From: Fodinibacter sp963747405
Lineage (GTDB): Bacteria; Actinomycetota; Actinomycetes; Actinomycetales; Dermatophilaceae
Length of the DNA stretch: 64,000 nt
Direction of reading: 5' to 3'
Assembly (NCBI GenBank): GCA_963747405.1
Contig: CAVVFG010000007.1
Location: 186,001-250,000, forward strand
Part shown: positions 42,409 through 50,669 of the stretch, one piece after another
Numbering within the stretch: position 1 is the first letter of the stretch
Layout of the letters: each line of letters begins with the position of its first letter
Notes under the pieces: model-generated
Database searches by the model: none
What the model was told of the DNA's origin: nothing
The model's input: the letters and a program-made list of their open reading frames with translations, nothing else
Program-made: the position numbers and the translations under genes

Positions 42409-44520
42409 TCAGGCGTGGCGGCCCCGCTCGCCGATGTGGTCCTTGGCCAGGCGCTCGGGCAGCTGCTGGTAGCCGCGGTGCTCGCGGTGGAAGAAGCCGG
42501 TGCCGTGGGCCAGCGAGCGCAGGCTGATCGCGTAGTCGAGCAGCTCGAGCTGCGGCACCGCGGCCTCGAGCACCGAGCGGCCCGGCTGGTCCTCGGCGGC
42601 GGTCGACCCGATGATCTGGCCGCGGCGCGTCCCGATGTCGGTCATCACCGCACCGAGGTACTCGTCGTCGACGGTGACCGTCACGGTGTCGATCGGCTCG
42701 AGCAGGCACATCGTCGAGGGTGAGGCGAGCTCGCGCAGGGCCAGCCCCGCCGCCGTCTGGAACGCGACGTCGGAGGAGTCGACCGAGTGCGCCTTGCCGT
42801 CGGTGAGGGTGACCTTGACGTCGACCACCGGCCAGCCGGCGAGCAGGCCCTTCTCGAGCTGGTGGTGCACGCCCTTCTCGACGCTGCTGAAGAACTGCCG
42901 CGGCACGGCGCCGCCGACCACGACCTCGTCGAACTCGATGCCGGTACCGCGCGGGAGCGGCTCCATGACCAGGTGGCAGACGGCGAACTGGCCGTGGCCA
43001 CCGGACTGCTTGACGTGCCGCCCCTGCGCCTCGGCGCGGGCGACCGCGGTCTCCTTCATGGCCACCTTCACGGGCACCTGCTCGACGCCCACGTTGAACC
43101 GGGAGCGCAGCCGGCTCAGCACGAGGTCGAGGTGGGCCGGCCCCGTGGTCCACAGCACCACCTGCCCGGTCTCGCCGTCGTGCTCGATGCGCAGCGACGG
43201 GTCCTCGGCGGCCAGCTCGCGGAAGGCGACCGGCATCCGGTCCTCGTCGGCGCGGGTCGCGGCGGCGACCGCGGCCGGCAGCAGGGCCTCCGGCAGCGCC
43301 CAGGGGGTGACCAGCAGGGGCGCGTCGGGGGAGGAGATGGTGTCGGAGGTCTGCGCGGTCGCGAGCTTGGTGACCACCACGACCTCACCGGCGATCGCCT
43401 CGGTCTTGGGCAGCAGGTCGCCGTCGAACGCTGCGGCGATGGCACCCGGGCGCACGTCGTCGTCGTGGGCCGCGTGTCCCTCGCCGGTGGGCACGCCGAG
43501 CAGCTCGAGGTGGCCCGAGACGTGCACCGCCCGGTCGGGACGCAACGTGCCGGAGAAGACGCGCACGAGCGAGAGGTGGCCGACGTAGGCGTCGGACTGG
43601 GTGTGCACGACCTCGGCCACGAGCGGGCCGTCCGGGTCGGGGTTCACCTCGACCTCGGAGCCGCCCGCCACCGGGGTGACGGTGGGCAGCGGGTGCAGCC
43701 CGGGGTGCGGGAAAGCGGCCTCGATGACGTGCAGCAGCACGCCGACGCCGGCGCCGGTCTCGGCGGAGATCGGCAGCACCGGGTGGAAGCTGCCCTGCGC
43801 GACCGCGGTGAGCAGGTCCTTCTCGAGGGTCTCGAAGTCGAGGTCCTCACCCTCGAGGTAGCGGTCCATCAGAGCGCCGTCCTCGGACTCCTCGATGATC
43901 CCCTCGATGAGCGACGGGCGGTAGCTGTCGAAGAGCTCGGCGTGCTCGGTCCCGGCCGGGCGCACCGTGCGCGACCCGCCGGAGTAGTCGTGCACCTCGC
44001 CGAGCAGCAGGTCGGCGATCGAGGTCACCGCCCCCTGCGAGCCGGGCACGGGCACCCCGAGCGGCTGGATGCCGGCGCCGAAGTGCGCCTGACAGTCGGC
44101 CAGGGTGGCCGTGAAGTCGGCGTCGCGGGCGTCGAGCTGGGTGATGACGACCGCGCGCGGCATCCCGACCACTGCGCACTCGTGCCACAGCGCTCGGCTC
44201 TGGGCGTCGGCGCCGTCGGCCGCCGAGACGACGAAGAGGGCGGCATCCGCCGCCCTCAGCCCCGCCCGCACCTCCCCGACGAAGTCGGGGTTGCCCGGGG
44301 CGTCGAGGAGGGTGACCACCACCGACCCGCTCGACACCGTGGCAGCCCGCAGGCCGGTCGTGGGCTCGGTCTGGCCGCGGGGTGCCCGCCCGGGCACCAC
44401 GGCGTCGACGACGTGGTCGAACAGCCTGGACTTTCCCGAACCGCTCGGTCCGACCAGGACGACGTTGCGGATGCTGGTCGTGCCGTTGACGGTGGGGGCC
44501 TGGGGTGTCGTGCCGTTCAT
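42409..44520 (-). CDS. Elongation factor G-like protein (EF-G2)
   Basis: 703 residues. GTPase domain with Walker A GPSGSGKS (about 24-31) and G3 DAPGNPDF (about 75), but the G4 site reads ITQLD instead of NKxD, and the usual effector GITI is replaced by TGLRAAT. Domains II-V of EF-G follow (VRVFSGTLRPDRAVHVSG; VAMKETAV; GHGQFAVCHLVMEP; PIDTVTVTVDDEYLGAVMTDIGTRRGQI). This is the FusA2/EF-G2 type of actinobacteria, a non-canonical paralogue; translocase activity is doubtful. Divergent from pgsA. Confidence 0.88.
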   Translation of the reverse strand: MNGTTPQAPTVNGTTSIRNVVLVGPSGSGKSRLFDHVVDAVVPGRAPRGQTEPTTGLRAATVSSGSVVVTLLDAPGNPDFVGEVRAGLRAADAALFVVSAADGADAQSRALWHECAVVGMPRAVVITQLDARDADFTATLADCQAHFGAGIQPLGVPVPGSQGAVTSIADLLLGEVHDYSGGSRTVRPAGTEHAELFDSYRPSLIEGIIEESEDGALMDRYLEGEDLDFETLEKDLLTAVAQGSFHPVLPISAETGAGVGVLLHVIEAAFPHPGLHPLPTVTPVAGGSEVEVNPDPDGPLVAEVVHTQSDAYVGHLSLVRVFSGTLRPDRAVHVSGHLELLGVPTGEGHAAHDDDVRPGAIAAAFDGDLLPKTEAIAGEVVVVTKLATAQTSDTISSPDAPLLVTPWALPEALLPAAVAAATRADEDRMPVAFRELAAEDPSLRIEHDGETGQVVLWTTGPAHLDLVLSRLRSRFNVGVEQVPVKVAMKETAVARAEAQGRHVKQSGGHGQFAVCHLVMEPLPRGTGIEFDEVVVGGAVPRQFFSSVEKGVHHQLEKGLLAGWPVVDVKVTLTDGKAHSVDSSDVAFQTAAGLALRELASPSTMCLLEPIDTVTVTVDDEYLGAVMTDIGTRRGQIIGSTAAEDQPGRSVLEAAVPQLELLDYAISLRSLAHGTGFFHREHRGYQQLPERLAKDHIGERGRHA

Positions 44521-44631
44521 GGCGCCTACATTTCACCGATTCGCGCCGGTGCACAAGCGCACCACCCGCAGTGTGACGGAGCCGCCGGGCGCCCGCTCGC
44601 AAGACCCGCGCGGCGGTGCGTGACGGGCGTC

Positions 44632-44652
44632 GTGGCGCCTCGCCACTACGCT
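44632..44652 (+). promoter_or_regulatory. Promoter and inverted repeat before pgsA
   Basis: GTGGCG-CCT-CGCCAC (44632-44646) directly abuts TACGCT (44647-44652), a -10 hexamer 9 nt before the pgsA ATG. The repeat would fall in the spacer, a repressor-type position. Confidence 0.4.
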
Positions 44653-44661
44653 GGACCCACC

Positions 44662-45273
44662 ATGCTGAACCGATATGCGCGCGCCTTCGCCACCAGGCTG
44701 CTGACCCCCGTGGCGGCGGTGCTCATCCGCCTGGGCATCAGCCCCGACGTGGTCACCATCATCGGAACGCTCGGGGTCTGCTTCGGCGCGCTGGTCTTCT
44801 ACCCGCGCGGCGAGTTCCTCATCGGCACCCTGGTCATCACGGCGTTCGTCTTCTCCGACACCCTCGACGGCATCATGGCCCGCCGGATCGGCCGGTCCGG
44901 CAAGTGGGGCGCCTACCTCGACTCCACCCTCGACCGGGTCGGCGACGCCGCGATCTTCGGTGGCCTGGTGCTGTTCTACGCCGACGAGCCGGGCAAGGCC
45001 TACATGGCGGCCCTGGCGCTGGCCTGCCTGATCCTGGGCAGCGTGGTGTCCTACGCCAAGGCCCGGGCCGAGGGGCTCGGGATGACCGCCAACGTCGGCA
45101 TCGCCGAGCGGGCCGACCGCCTGGTGGTCGTGCTGCTCGCCACCGGCCTGGTCGGCTGGTTCCTGCCCGAGGTGGTGCTGGCGGTGGTGCTCGCCCTGCT
45201 GGCCCTTGCCAGCCTCATCACCGTGGTGCAGCGCATGCTCGTGGTGCGCCGGCAGGCCCTGGACCTCGTGTGA
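44662..45273 (+). CDS. pgsA: CDP-alcohol phosphatidyltransferase (phosphatidylinositol phosphate synthase)
   Basis: 203 residues, about five membrane helices. The CAPT motif SDTLDGIMARRIGRSGKWGAYLDSTLDRVGD (about residues 66-96) contains the D-x2-D-G-x2-A-R ... G-x3-D-x3-D metal site. Followed by an acyltransferase and PimA, this is the actinobacterial PgsA1 that joins CDP-diacylglycerol and inositol phosphate in the membrane, the first step to phosphatidylinositol mannosides. Its stop overlaps the next GTG by 4 nt (GTGTGA). Confidence 0.93.
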   Translation: MLNRYARAFATRLLTPVAAVLIRLGISPDVVTIIGTLGVCFGALVFYPRGEFLIGTLVITAFVFSDTLDGIMARRIGRSGKWGAYLDSTLDRVGDAAIFGGLVLFYADEPGKAYMAALALACLILGSVVSYAKARAEGLGMTANVGIAERADRLVVVLLATGLVGWFLPEVVLAVVLALLALASLITVVQRMLVVRRQALDLV

Positions 45274-46214
45274 GGGTGCTGCCCGGGTCGGTGACCGACA
45301 CGCTGACCATCGCCGGCTTCCGCCTGGGCTGGGGAGCGGTGCGCCGGATGCCGGAGCGCGCCGCCTACGCGCTCTTCGACCGCATCGCCGACCTCACCGT
45401 GGCGCGCGGGGGTGCCGCCCGGATGCGGGCGAACTACGCGCGGGTGCGCCCCGACCTCGACGGCGCCGCGCTCGACGCCCTGGTGCGCGACGGCATGCGC
45501 CGCTACCTGCGCTACTACTGCGAGGCCTTCCGGCTGCCGACGCTCACCGCCGACGACCTGCGCGAGCGGGTGCGTGTCGAGGGCGACGGCCCGGTGCGCG
45601 AGGTCATCGACGGCGGCGGCTCGGTCATCGCCTTCCTCGGCCACCTCGGCAACTGGGACCTCGCCGGGGCGTGGGGCACCACGCACCTCGGGCCGGTGAC
45701 CACCGTCGCCGAGCGCCTCGAGCCCGAGGAGGTCTTCGAGGAGTTCCTCGCCTTCCGCGAGTCGCTCGGCATGACCATTCTCCCGCTGACCGGTGCGGGC
45801 AACCCCTTCCCGGTGCTGCGCCAGGCGGCCCGCCGCCCGGGGATCATCCCGCTGCTCGCCGACCGCGACCTCACCGCCCGCGGCGTCGAGGTCGAGCTGT
45901 GCGGCCACGCCGCCCGGATGGCGCCCGGTCCCGCTGCGCTGGCACTCGCCGAGCGCCGGCCCCTGCACCCCGTCTCCATCCGCCACGAGCGCCGCGGCCG
46001 CGGTTGGGGCATCGTCATCACCTTCCACCCACCCGTCGAGGTGCCCACCTCGGGCACCACCCGCGATCGTGCGACCGCCATGACCCAGGCCTGCGCCGAC
46101 GTGCTGGGGGCCGCCATCGTCGCGCACACCGCCGACTGGCACATGCTGCAGCGGGTGTTCGTCGACGACCTCGACGCCGACCGCCTCGCCGCCGCGCGCG
46201 CGGGGGCGCGATGA
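45270..46214 (+). CDS. Phosphatidylinositol mannoside acyltransferase (PatA-like)
   Basis: 314 residues from a GTG overlapping the pgsA stop. LpxL/HtrB-type acyltransferase: HLGNWD (catalytic H-x4-D, about residue 116), TTVAERLEPEEVFEEFLAFRESLGM, ADRDLTARGVEVEL and MAPGPAALAL. In the mycobacterial pgsA1-Rv2611c-pimA operon this protein (PatA) acylates the mannose of PIM1/PIM2. Order and overlaps are the same here. Confidence 0.9.
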   Translation: MRVLPGSVTDTLTIAGFRLGWGAVRRMPERAAYALFDRIADLTVARGGAARMRANYARVRPDLDGAALDALVRDGMRRYLRYYCEAFRLPTLTADDLRERVRVEGDGPVREVIDGGGSVIAFLGHLGNWDLAGAWGTTHLGPVTTVAERLEPEEVFEEFLAFRESLGMTILPLTGAGNPFPVLRQAARRPGIIPLLADRDLTARGVEVELCGHAARMAPGPAALALAERRPLHPVSIRHERRGRGWGIVITFHPPVEVPTSGTTRDRATAMTQACADVLGAAIVAHTADWHMLQRVFVDDLDADRLAAARAGAR

Positions 46215-47398
46215 GGATCGGCCTGGTCTGCCCGTACTCCTGGGGGGTGCCCGGCGGGGTGCAGTTCCACGTCCGCGACCTCGCGGAGCACTTCATCCGC
46301 CAGGGCCACGACGTGTCGGTGCTGGCGCCGGCCGACGACGACGCCGCCCTGCCCGACTACCTCACCTCGTGCGGTCGCCCGGTGCCGGTGCGCTACAACG
46401 GCTCGGTCGCCAGGGTCACCCTCGGGCCGGCCACCACGGCGCGGGTCAACCGCTGGCTCGAGTCGGGTGGGTTCGACGTGCTGCACCTCCACGAGCCGCT
46501 CAACCCCTCGGCGTCGCTGATGGCGCTGTGGGCCTCCACCGAGCCGGTCGTGGCGACCTTCCACTCCGCCATGGTGCGCTCCCGGGCCCTGCACGCCGCC
46601 CACCCGCTGCTGCGCCCCTCGCTCGAGAAGATCCGCGGCCGGATCGCCGTCTCGGAGGACGCCCGGGCCACCGTGCAGCGCCACCTCGGCGGCGAGGCGT
46701 TCATCATCCCCAACGGCGTCTACGTCGACGACTTCCGCCGTGCCTCGCGGCGCCCGCAGTGGGCCGGCACGGCGTCCGGGCCGACGCTGGCCTTCCTCGG
46801 GCGGGTCGACGAGCCGCGCAAGGGCCTGCAGGTCGCCCTCGCCGCACTGCCCGCCGTGCTCCAGGCGCACCCGGGGGCCCGGCTGCTCGTCGCCGGCCCC
46901 GGCGACGCCTCCGACCTGCTCAAGGCGGCCGACCCCGTCGCCGCCGCGGCGGTGGAGGTGCTGGGCACGGTGAGCGACAACGACAAGGCGGCCCTGCTGC
47001 ACTCGGTCGACGCCTACGTCGCGCCGCACCTGGGCGGTGAGAGCTTCGGCATCGTGCTCGTCGAGGCGATGGCCGCGGGCGCCCCGGTCGTCGCGTCCGA
47101 CCTGCCCGCCTTCGCCGCCGTGCTCGACGGCGGCCGCACCGGCATCCTCTTCGACACCGGGTCGCCACAGGCGCTGTCGCGGGCGGTGCTCGGCCTGCTC
47201 GCCGACGACGGCCGCCGCGAGGCGCTGCGGGCCGCCGGCTCGACGCGGGCCCGGGTCTTCGACTGGGGCGTCGTGGCCGACCGGATCATGGCGGTCTACG
47301 AGACGGTGATCGCCGGCGCCGAGGGCGAGCCGGCCGACCCGGCACCGCACGGCCTGTGGGGCCGGCTGGTGCGCGGTGTGCCGGGCGGGAGCGGCTGA
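46211..47398 (+). CDS. pimA: Phosphatidylinositol alpha-mannosyltransferase
   Basis: 395 residues, ATGA overlap with the acyltransferase. GT-B/GT4 fold: N-terminal MRIGLVCPYSWGVPGGVQFHVRDLAE with the Gly-rich loop, the HEPLNPS stretch, FIIPNGVYVDDF, C-terminal FLGRVDEPRKGLQVAL and the donor-binding GGESFGIVLVEAMAAGAPVVASD (about residues 276-298). It moves mannose from GDP-mannose to phosphatidylinositol at the inner membrane face. Last but one gene of the four-gene overlapping operon. Confidence 0.93.
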   Translation: MRIGLVCPYSWGVPGGVQFHVRDLAEHFIRQGHDVSVLAPADDDAALPDYLTSCGRPVPVRYNGSVARVTLGPATTARVNRWLESGGFDVLHLHEPLNPSASLMALWASTEPVVATFHSAMVRSRALHAAHPLLRPSLEKIRGRIAVSEDARATVQRHLGGEAFIIPNGVYVDDFRRASRRPQWAGTASGPTLAFLGRVDEPRKGLQVALAALPAVLQAHPGARLLVAGPGDASDLLKAADPVAAAAVEVLGTVSDNDKAALLHSVDAYVAPHLGGESFGIVLVEAMAAGAPVVASDLPAFAAVLDGGRTGILFDTGSPQALSRAVLGLLADDGRREALRAAGSTRARVFDWGVVADRIMAVYETVIAGAEGEPADPAPHGLWGRLVRGVPGGSG

Positions 47399-47985
47399 TG
47401 GTCGACGTCCTCCAGGTGGCGACCTTCGTCGTCATCCTCGTCATCGGTGTGGCCTGGTACCTGTCGTACTCCGCCGCCCGGCTGGACCGCCTGCACGCCA
47501 AGGTCGAGGGCGCCATGTCCGCCCTCGACGCCGCCCTGGTCCGCCGCGCCGAGGCTGCCCTCGAGCTCGCCAACAGCGGGGTCGTCGACCCCGCCAGCGG
47601 CCTGCTCGTGGCCGACGCCGCCACCGAGTCGATCGAGCGCACCACCGAGCACCCGCTCGTCGACGACCTCCTCGAAGGCCAGCACTTCGGCGGTCGCGAG
47701 CAGGTCGAGAGCGACCTCAGCGAGGCCCTGCGGGCGGCCCTGACCGCAGAGGTGGTCGCCGAGCTGCGCACCCGCGACGACGAGCTCGTCAGCGACACCC
47801 TGGAGCGGATCGCCGCGAGCGGGCTGCGCGTGCAGCTGGCCCGGCGGTTCCACAACGACGCGACCCGCGAGGTGCGGCGGGTGCGGGCCAAGCGCTCGGT
47901 ACGCCTCTTCCGGCTCTGGGGCTACGCCGAGCTGCCCGAGCCGGTCACCTTCGACGACGAGCTGCCGCCCGCGCTGTCGTCCTGA
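47398..47985 (+). CDS. Single-span membrane protein of unknown function (LemA-like N-terminus)
   Basis: 195 residues; ATG shares one base with the pimA stop (TGATG). One N-terminal membrane helix (about residues 4-24) then SAARLDRLHAKVEGAMSALDAALVRRAEAALELA, a LemA-like helical segment, and a long charged helical cytoplasmic part ending LPPALSS. A hypothetical membrane protein follows pimA in several actinobacteria. Role unknown; co-translation suggests help to PIM synthesis. Confidence 0.75.
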   Translation: MVDVLQVATFVVILVIGVAWYLSYSAARLDRLHAKVEGAMSALDAALVRRAEAALELANSGVVDPASGLLVADAATESIERTTEHPLVDDLLEGQHFGGREQVESDLSEALRAALTAEVVAELRTRDDELVSDTLERIAASGLRVQLARRFHNDATREVRRVRAKRSVRLFRLWGYAELPEPVTFDDELPPALSS

Positions 47986-48016
47986 GCGGCTGTCCGCGGG
48001 GGTTCGTGCGCCCACC

Positions 48017-48022
48017 TACACT
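48017..48022 (+). promoter_or_regulatory. -10 hexamer of leaderless pdxS
   Basis: TACACT ends 7 nt before the pdxS ATG at 48030, so transcription would begin at or 1 nt before the A of ATG. No Shine-Dalgarno site is present. Confidence 0.5.
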
Positions 48023-48029
48023 GTGCGGC

Positions 48030-48932
48030 ATGAGTGAGCAGAGCAACGCCCAGGGCACCGGCACGACCCGCGTCAAGCGCGGCATGGCCGAGATGCTCAA
48101 GGGCGGCGTGATCATGGACGTCGTCACCGCCGAGCAGGCGAAGATCGCCGAGGATGCCGGGGCCGTCGCCGTGATGGCCCTGGAGCGGGTGCCCGCCGAC
48201 ATCCGCGCCCAGGGCGGGGTGTCGCGGATGAGCGACCCCGACATGATCGACGGCATCATCGAGGCCGTCTCGATCCCGGTCATGGCCAAGGCGCGCATCG
48301 GGCACTTCGTCGAGGCGCAGGTGCTGCAGAGCCTCGGTGTCGACTACGTCGACGAGTCCGAGGTGCTCACCCCGGCCGACTACGCGAACCACATCGACAA
48401 GTGGCAGTTCACGGTGCCGTTCGTCTGCGGTGCCACCGACCTCGGTGAGGCGCTGCGCCGCATCACCGAGGGCGCGGCGATGATCCGCTCCAAGGGCGAG
48501 GCCGGCACCGGGGACGTGTCCAACGCGACGACCCACATGCGCCGGATCCGCCAGCAGATCCGCCACCTGCAGAACCTCCCGGAGGACGAGCTGTACGTCG
48601 CGGCCAAGGAGCTGCAGGCCCCCTACGACCTCGTCAAGGAGGTCGCAGAGGCCGGCCGGCTGCCCGTCGTGCTCTTCACCGCCGGTGGCATCGCCACCCC
48701 CGCCGACGCCGCCATGATGATGCAGCTCGGCGCCGAGGGCGTGTTCGTGGGCTCGGGCATCTTCAAGTCGGGCAACCCGGCGCAGCGCGCCGAGGCGATC
48801 GTCAAGGCCACCACGTTCCACGACGACCCCGACGTCATCGCCAAGGTGTCGCGCGGGCTCGGCGAGGCCATGGTCGGCATCAACGTCGACGAGATCCCGC
48901 AGCCGCACCGCCTGGCCGAGCGCGGCTGGTGA
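48030..48932 (+). CDS. pdxS: Pyridoxal 5'-phosphate synthase lyase subunit PdxS
   Basis: 300 residues, highly conserved. VKRGMAEMLKGGVIMDVVTAEQAKIAEDAGAVAVMALERVPADIR (Asp and the first Lys-side strand), VMAKARIGHFVEA with the Schiff-base Lys, EGAAMIRSKGEAGTG with the second Lys, and TAGGIATPADAA phosphate loop. With PdxT it makes PLP from ribose 5-phosphate, glyceraldehyde 3-phosphate and ammonia. pdxT lies 1.7 kb further on, separated by two minus-strand genes. Confidence 0.97.
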   Translation: MSEQSNAQGTGTTRVKRGMAEMLKGGVIMDVVTAEQAKIAEDAGAVAVMALERVPADIRAQGGVSRMSDPDMIDGIIEAVSIPVMAKARIGHFVEAQVLQSLGVDYVDESEVLTPADYANHIDKWQFTVPFVCGATDLGEALRRITEGAAMIRSKGEAGTGDVSNATTHMRRIRQQIRHLQNLPEDELYVAAKELQAPYDLVKEVAEAGRLPVVLFTAGGIATPADAAMMMQLGAEGVFVGSGIFKSGNPAQRAEAIVKATTFHDDPDVIAKVSRGLGEAMVGINVDEIPQPHRLAERGW

Positions 48933-48938
48933 GGTGCT

Positions 48939-48964
48939 GCTCCGCCGTCAGGTGACGGCGGAGC
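48939..48964. terminator. Bidirectional terminator of pdxS and kynU
   Basis: GCTCCGCCGTCA-GG-TGACGGCGGAGC: 12-bp perfect arms (effective loop about 6 nt). Begins 6 nt after the pdxS stop and contains the kynU stop codon. Confidence 0.7.
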
Positions 48965-50186
48965 GCTCGCGGAACGCCTCCCGCTCGAACTCGCGGCCCT
49001 CGAGCACCGCCCGCAGGTGCTCGGTCGCGCGGAGCACGTCGGCGTGGGTGAGGTAGAGCGGGGCGAAGCCGAGCCGCACGATGTCGGGCTCGCGGAAGTC
49101 TCCGACGACGTCGCGCGCGATGAGGGCCTGCACGACGGCGTACGCCTCCGGATGCCGCACGCTCACCTGCGAGCCCCGGCGAGCGGGTTCGCGCGGGGTC
49201 GCCACCTCCAGCTCGGGCAGCAGGGTGTCGAGGCACTCGAGGAAGAACCCGGTGAGCGACAGCGACCGCTCGCGCACGGCACCGATCTCGAGCCCGGCGT
49301 ACGCGCCCAGGGCGGCCTCGAGCGCCAGCATCCCGAGCAGCGGCGGAGTGCCGACCCGGCCCCGGGTGATGCCTGGGGCCGGCACGTAGTCGGGCGCCAT
49401 CGCGAACGGCGTGGCGTGCCCGTTCCACCCCGAGAGCGGCTGGTCGAACTCGTCGAGGTGGCGCGCGGCGACGTAGAGGAAGGCCGGGGCGCCGGGCCCG
49501 CCGTTGAGGTACTTGTAGCCGCAGCCCACGGCGAGGTCGGCGTCGTGGGCATCGAGGCCGACGTCGAGCACGCCGGCCGAGTGGCACAGGTCCCAGCACG
49601 CGAGGGCGCCGACCTCGTGCGCCGCGCGGGTGATCGCCGGCAGGTCCCACAGCTCGCCGGTGCGGTAGTCGACCGAGGAGTACGAGGCGAGCACCAGGTC
49701 GTCGCCGAGCTCGCCGATCCGGGCCACGGCATCGGTGGGGGAGACCAGCTCCACCACCAGGCCGGCATCGCGCGCCGCGGCGGCGGTGACGTAGAGGTCG
49801 GTGGGGAACGAGTCGGGGTCGGTGAGCACGACGCGCCGCCCGGGCCGCATTCGCGAGGCCGCCACGGTCGCCTTGTAGAGGTTGACCGAGGTGGAGTCGG
49901 TGCAGACCACCTGCCCGGCGGCCGCGCCGACGAGGGCCCCGATCCGGTCGCCCACGCGGATGGGGGCGTTCCACCAGTCGGCGACGTTCCAGCTCGCGAT
50001 GAGGTCGTTGCCCCACTGGCGGTGCACCACGTCGGCCACGGCCTCGGCCACCCCGGCGGGCAGCGCGCCCAGGGAGTTGCCGTCGAGGTAGACCAGCCCG
50101 GCCGGCAGGCGGAACCGGCCGCGCAGGTCGGTGGCGGCGAAGGCGGCGTCGAGCTCGCGGGCGCGGTCGGTCGGCGAGGAGGTCAT
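48948..50186 (-). CDS. kynU: Kynureninase
   Basis: 412 residues. PLP fold I enzyme: YLDGNSLGALP near residue 33, DSTSVNLYK, DPDSFPTDLYV, CWDLCHSAGV (PLP Asp, about 199) and PLP Lys in GCGYKYLNGGPGAPAF (about residue 225), then GWNGHA. It cleaves kynurenine to anthranilate and alanine. ATG has TACGTT (50198-50193, minus) 6 nt upstream, a leaderless start. No kynA or kynB is nearby. It sits between the two PLP synthase genes, on the other strand, perhaps by chance. Confidence 0.93.
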   Translation of the reverse strand: MTSSPTDRARELDAAFAATDLRGRFRLPAGLVYLDGNSLGALPAGVAEAVADVVHRQWGNDLIASWNVADWWNAPIRVGDRIGALVGAAAGQVVCTDSTSVNLYKATVAASRMRPGRRVVLTDPDSFPTDLYVTAAAARDAGLVVELVSPTDAVARIGELGDDLVLASYSSVDYRTGELWDLPAITRAAHEVGALACWDLCHSAGVLDVGLDAHDADLAVGCGYKYLNGGPGAPAFLYVAARHLDEFDQPLSGWNGHATPFAMAPDYVPAPGITRGRVGTPPLLGMLALEAALGAYAGLEIGAVRERSLSLTGFFLECLDTLLPELEVATPREPARRGSQVSVRHPEAYAVVQALIARDVVGDFREPDIVRLGFAPLYLTHADVLRATEHLRAVLEGREFEREAFRERSAVT

Positions 50187-50234
50187 GCCAGGAACGTACC
50201 CAGTGCCGCTCGGGGCGTCGACGCCGGCGGCCGG

Positions 50235-50504
50235 CTACTCGTGGTCTCGCTCCTGGATGGTCTCGCGCACGACGTTGCGGTTCTCGTTGACCGGGCTGGG
50301 CAGCGCGTTGGGGTCGGACCGTCCCCGCACCCGGGTGACCACCCGCTCGTGCGTGGTGCCCCGGCGCGCGTGCCAGATCAGGCCGGCGCCGGCCACCATC
50401 AGGATCACCCCGACGATGTGCCAGTTGACGATGCCGGTCTCGGGCGCGCGCACCGCGAAGGTGAAGATCGCCCCGATCACCGCCAGCGTGACACCTGGTG
50501 CCAT
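50235..50504 (-). CDS. Small two-helix membrane protein, DUF6458-like
   Basis: 89 residues; ATG preceded by GGGAGGTGGAGG. Helix 1 VTLAVIGAIFTFAV and helix 2 WHIVGVILMVAGAGLIWHA bracket a short loop, followed by a charged tail (RGTTHERVVTRVRGRSDP...RDHE). This is the layout of DUF6458 proteins, widespread in actinobacteria with no known function. Confidence 0.7.
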   Translation of the reverse strand: MAPGVTLAVIGAIFTFAVRAPETGIVNWHIVGVILMVAGAGLIWHARRGTTHERVVTRVRGRSDPNALPSPVNENRNVVRETIQERDHE

Positions 50505-50581
50505 GACCTCCACCTCCCGTTGCATGCGCGCGTCCGCGGGTTCCTCCCCCGAGGCTAGCGACGGGCGTGGCCAGGATCGGG

Positions 50582-50618
50582 CTGCGTGACCGGGGCGTTC
50601 TGCCGGCCGGTCACGCAG
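50582..50618. promoter_or_regulatory. 12-bp perfect inverted repeat between DUF6458 gene and pdxT
   Basis: CTGCGTGACCGG (50582-50593) and CCGGTCACGCAG (50607-50618) with a 13-nt spacer. It lies in the space between two divergent genes, so it is not a terminator; 38 nt further is TAGCAT (50656-50661), a -10 for pdxT. Candidate operator. Confidence 0.45.
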
Positions 50619-50669
50619 GGCAGGGGGCACGCGGGAAGCGCAGGCAGCCGGGCCGTAGCATCGTCGCCC

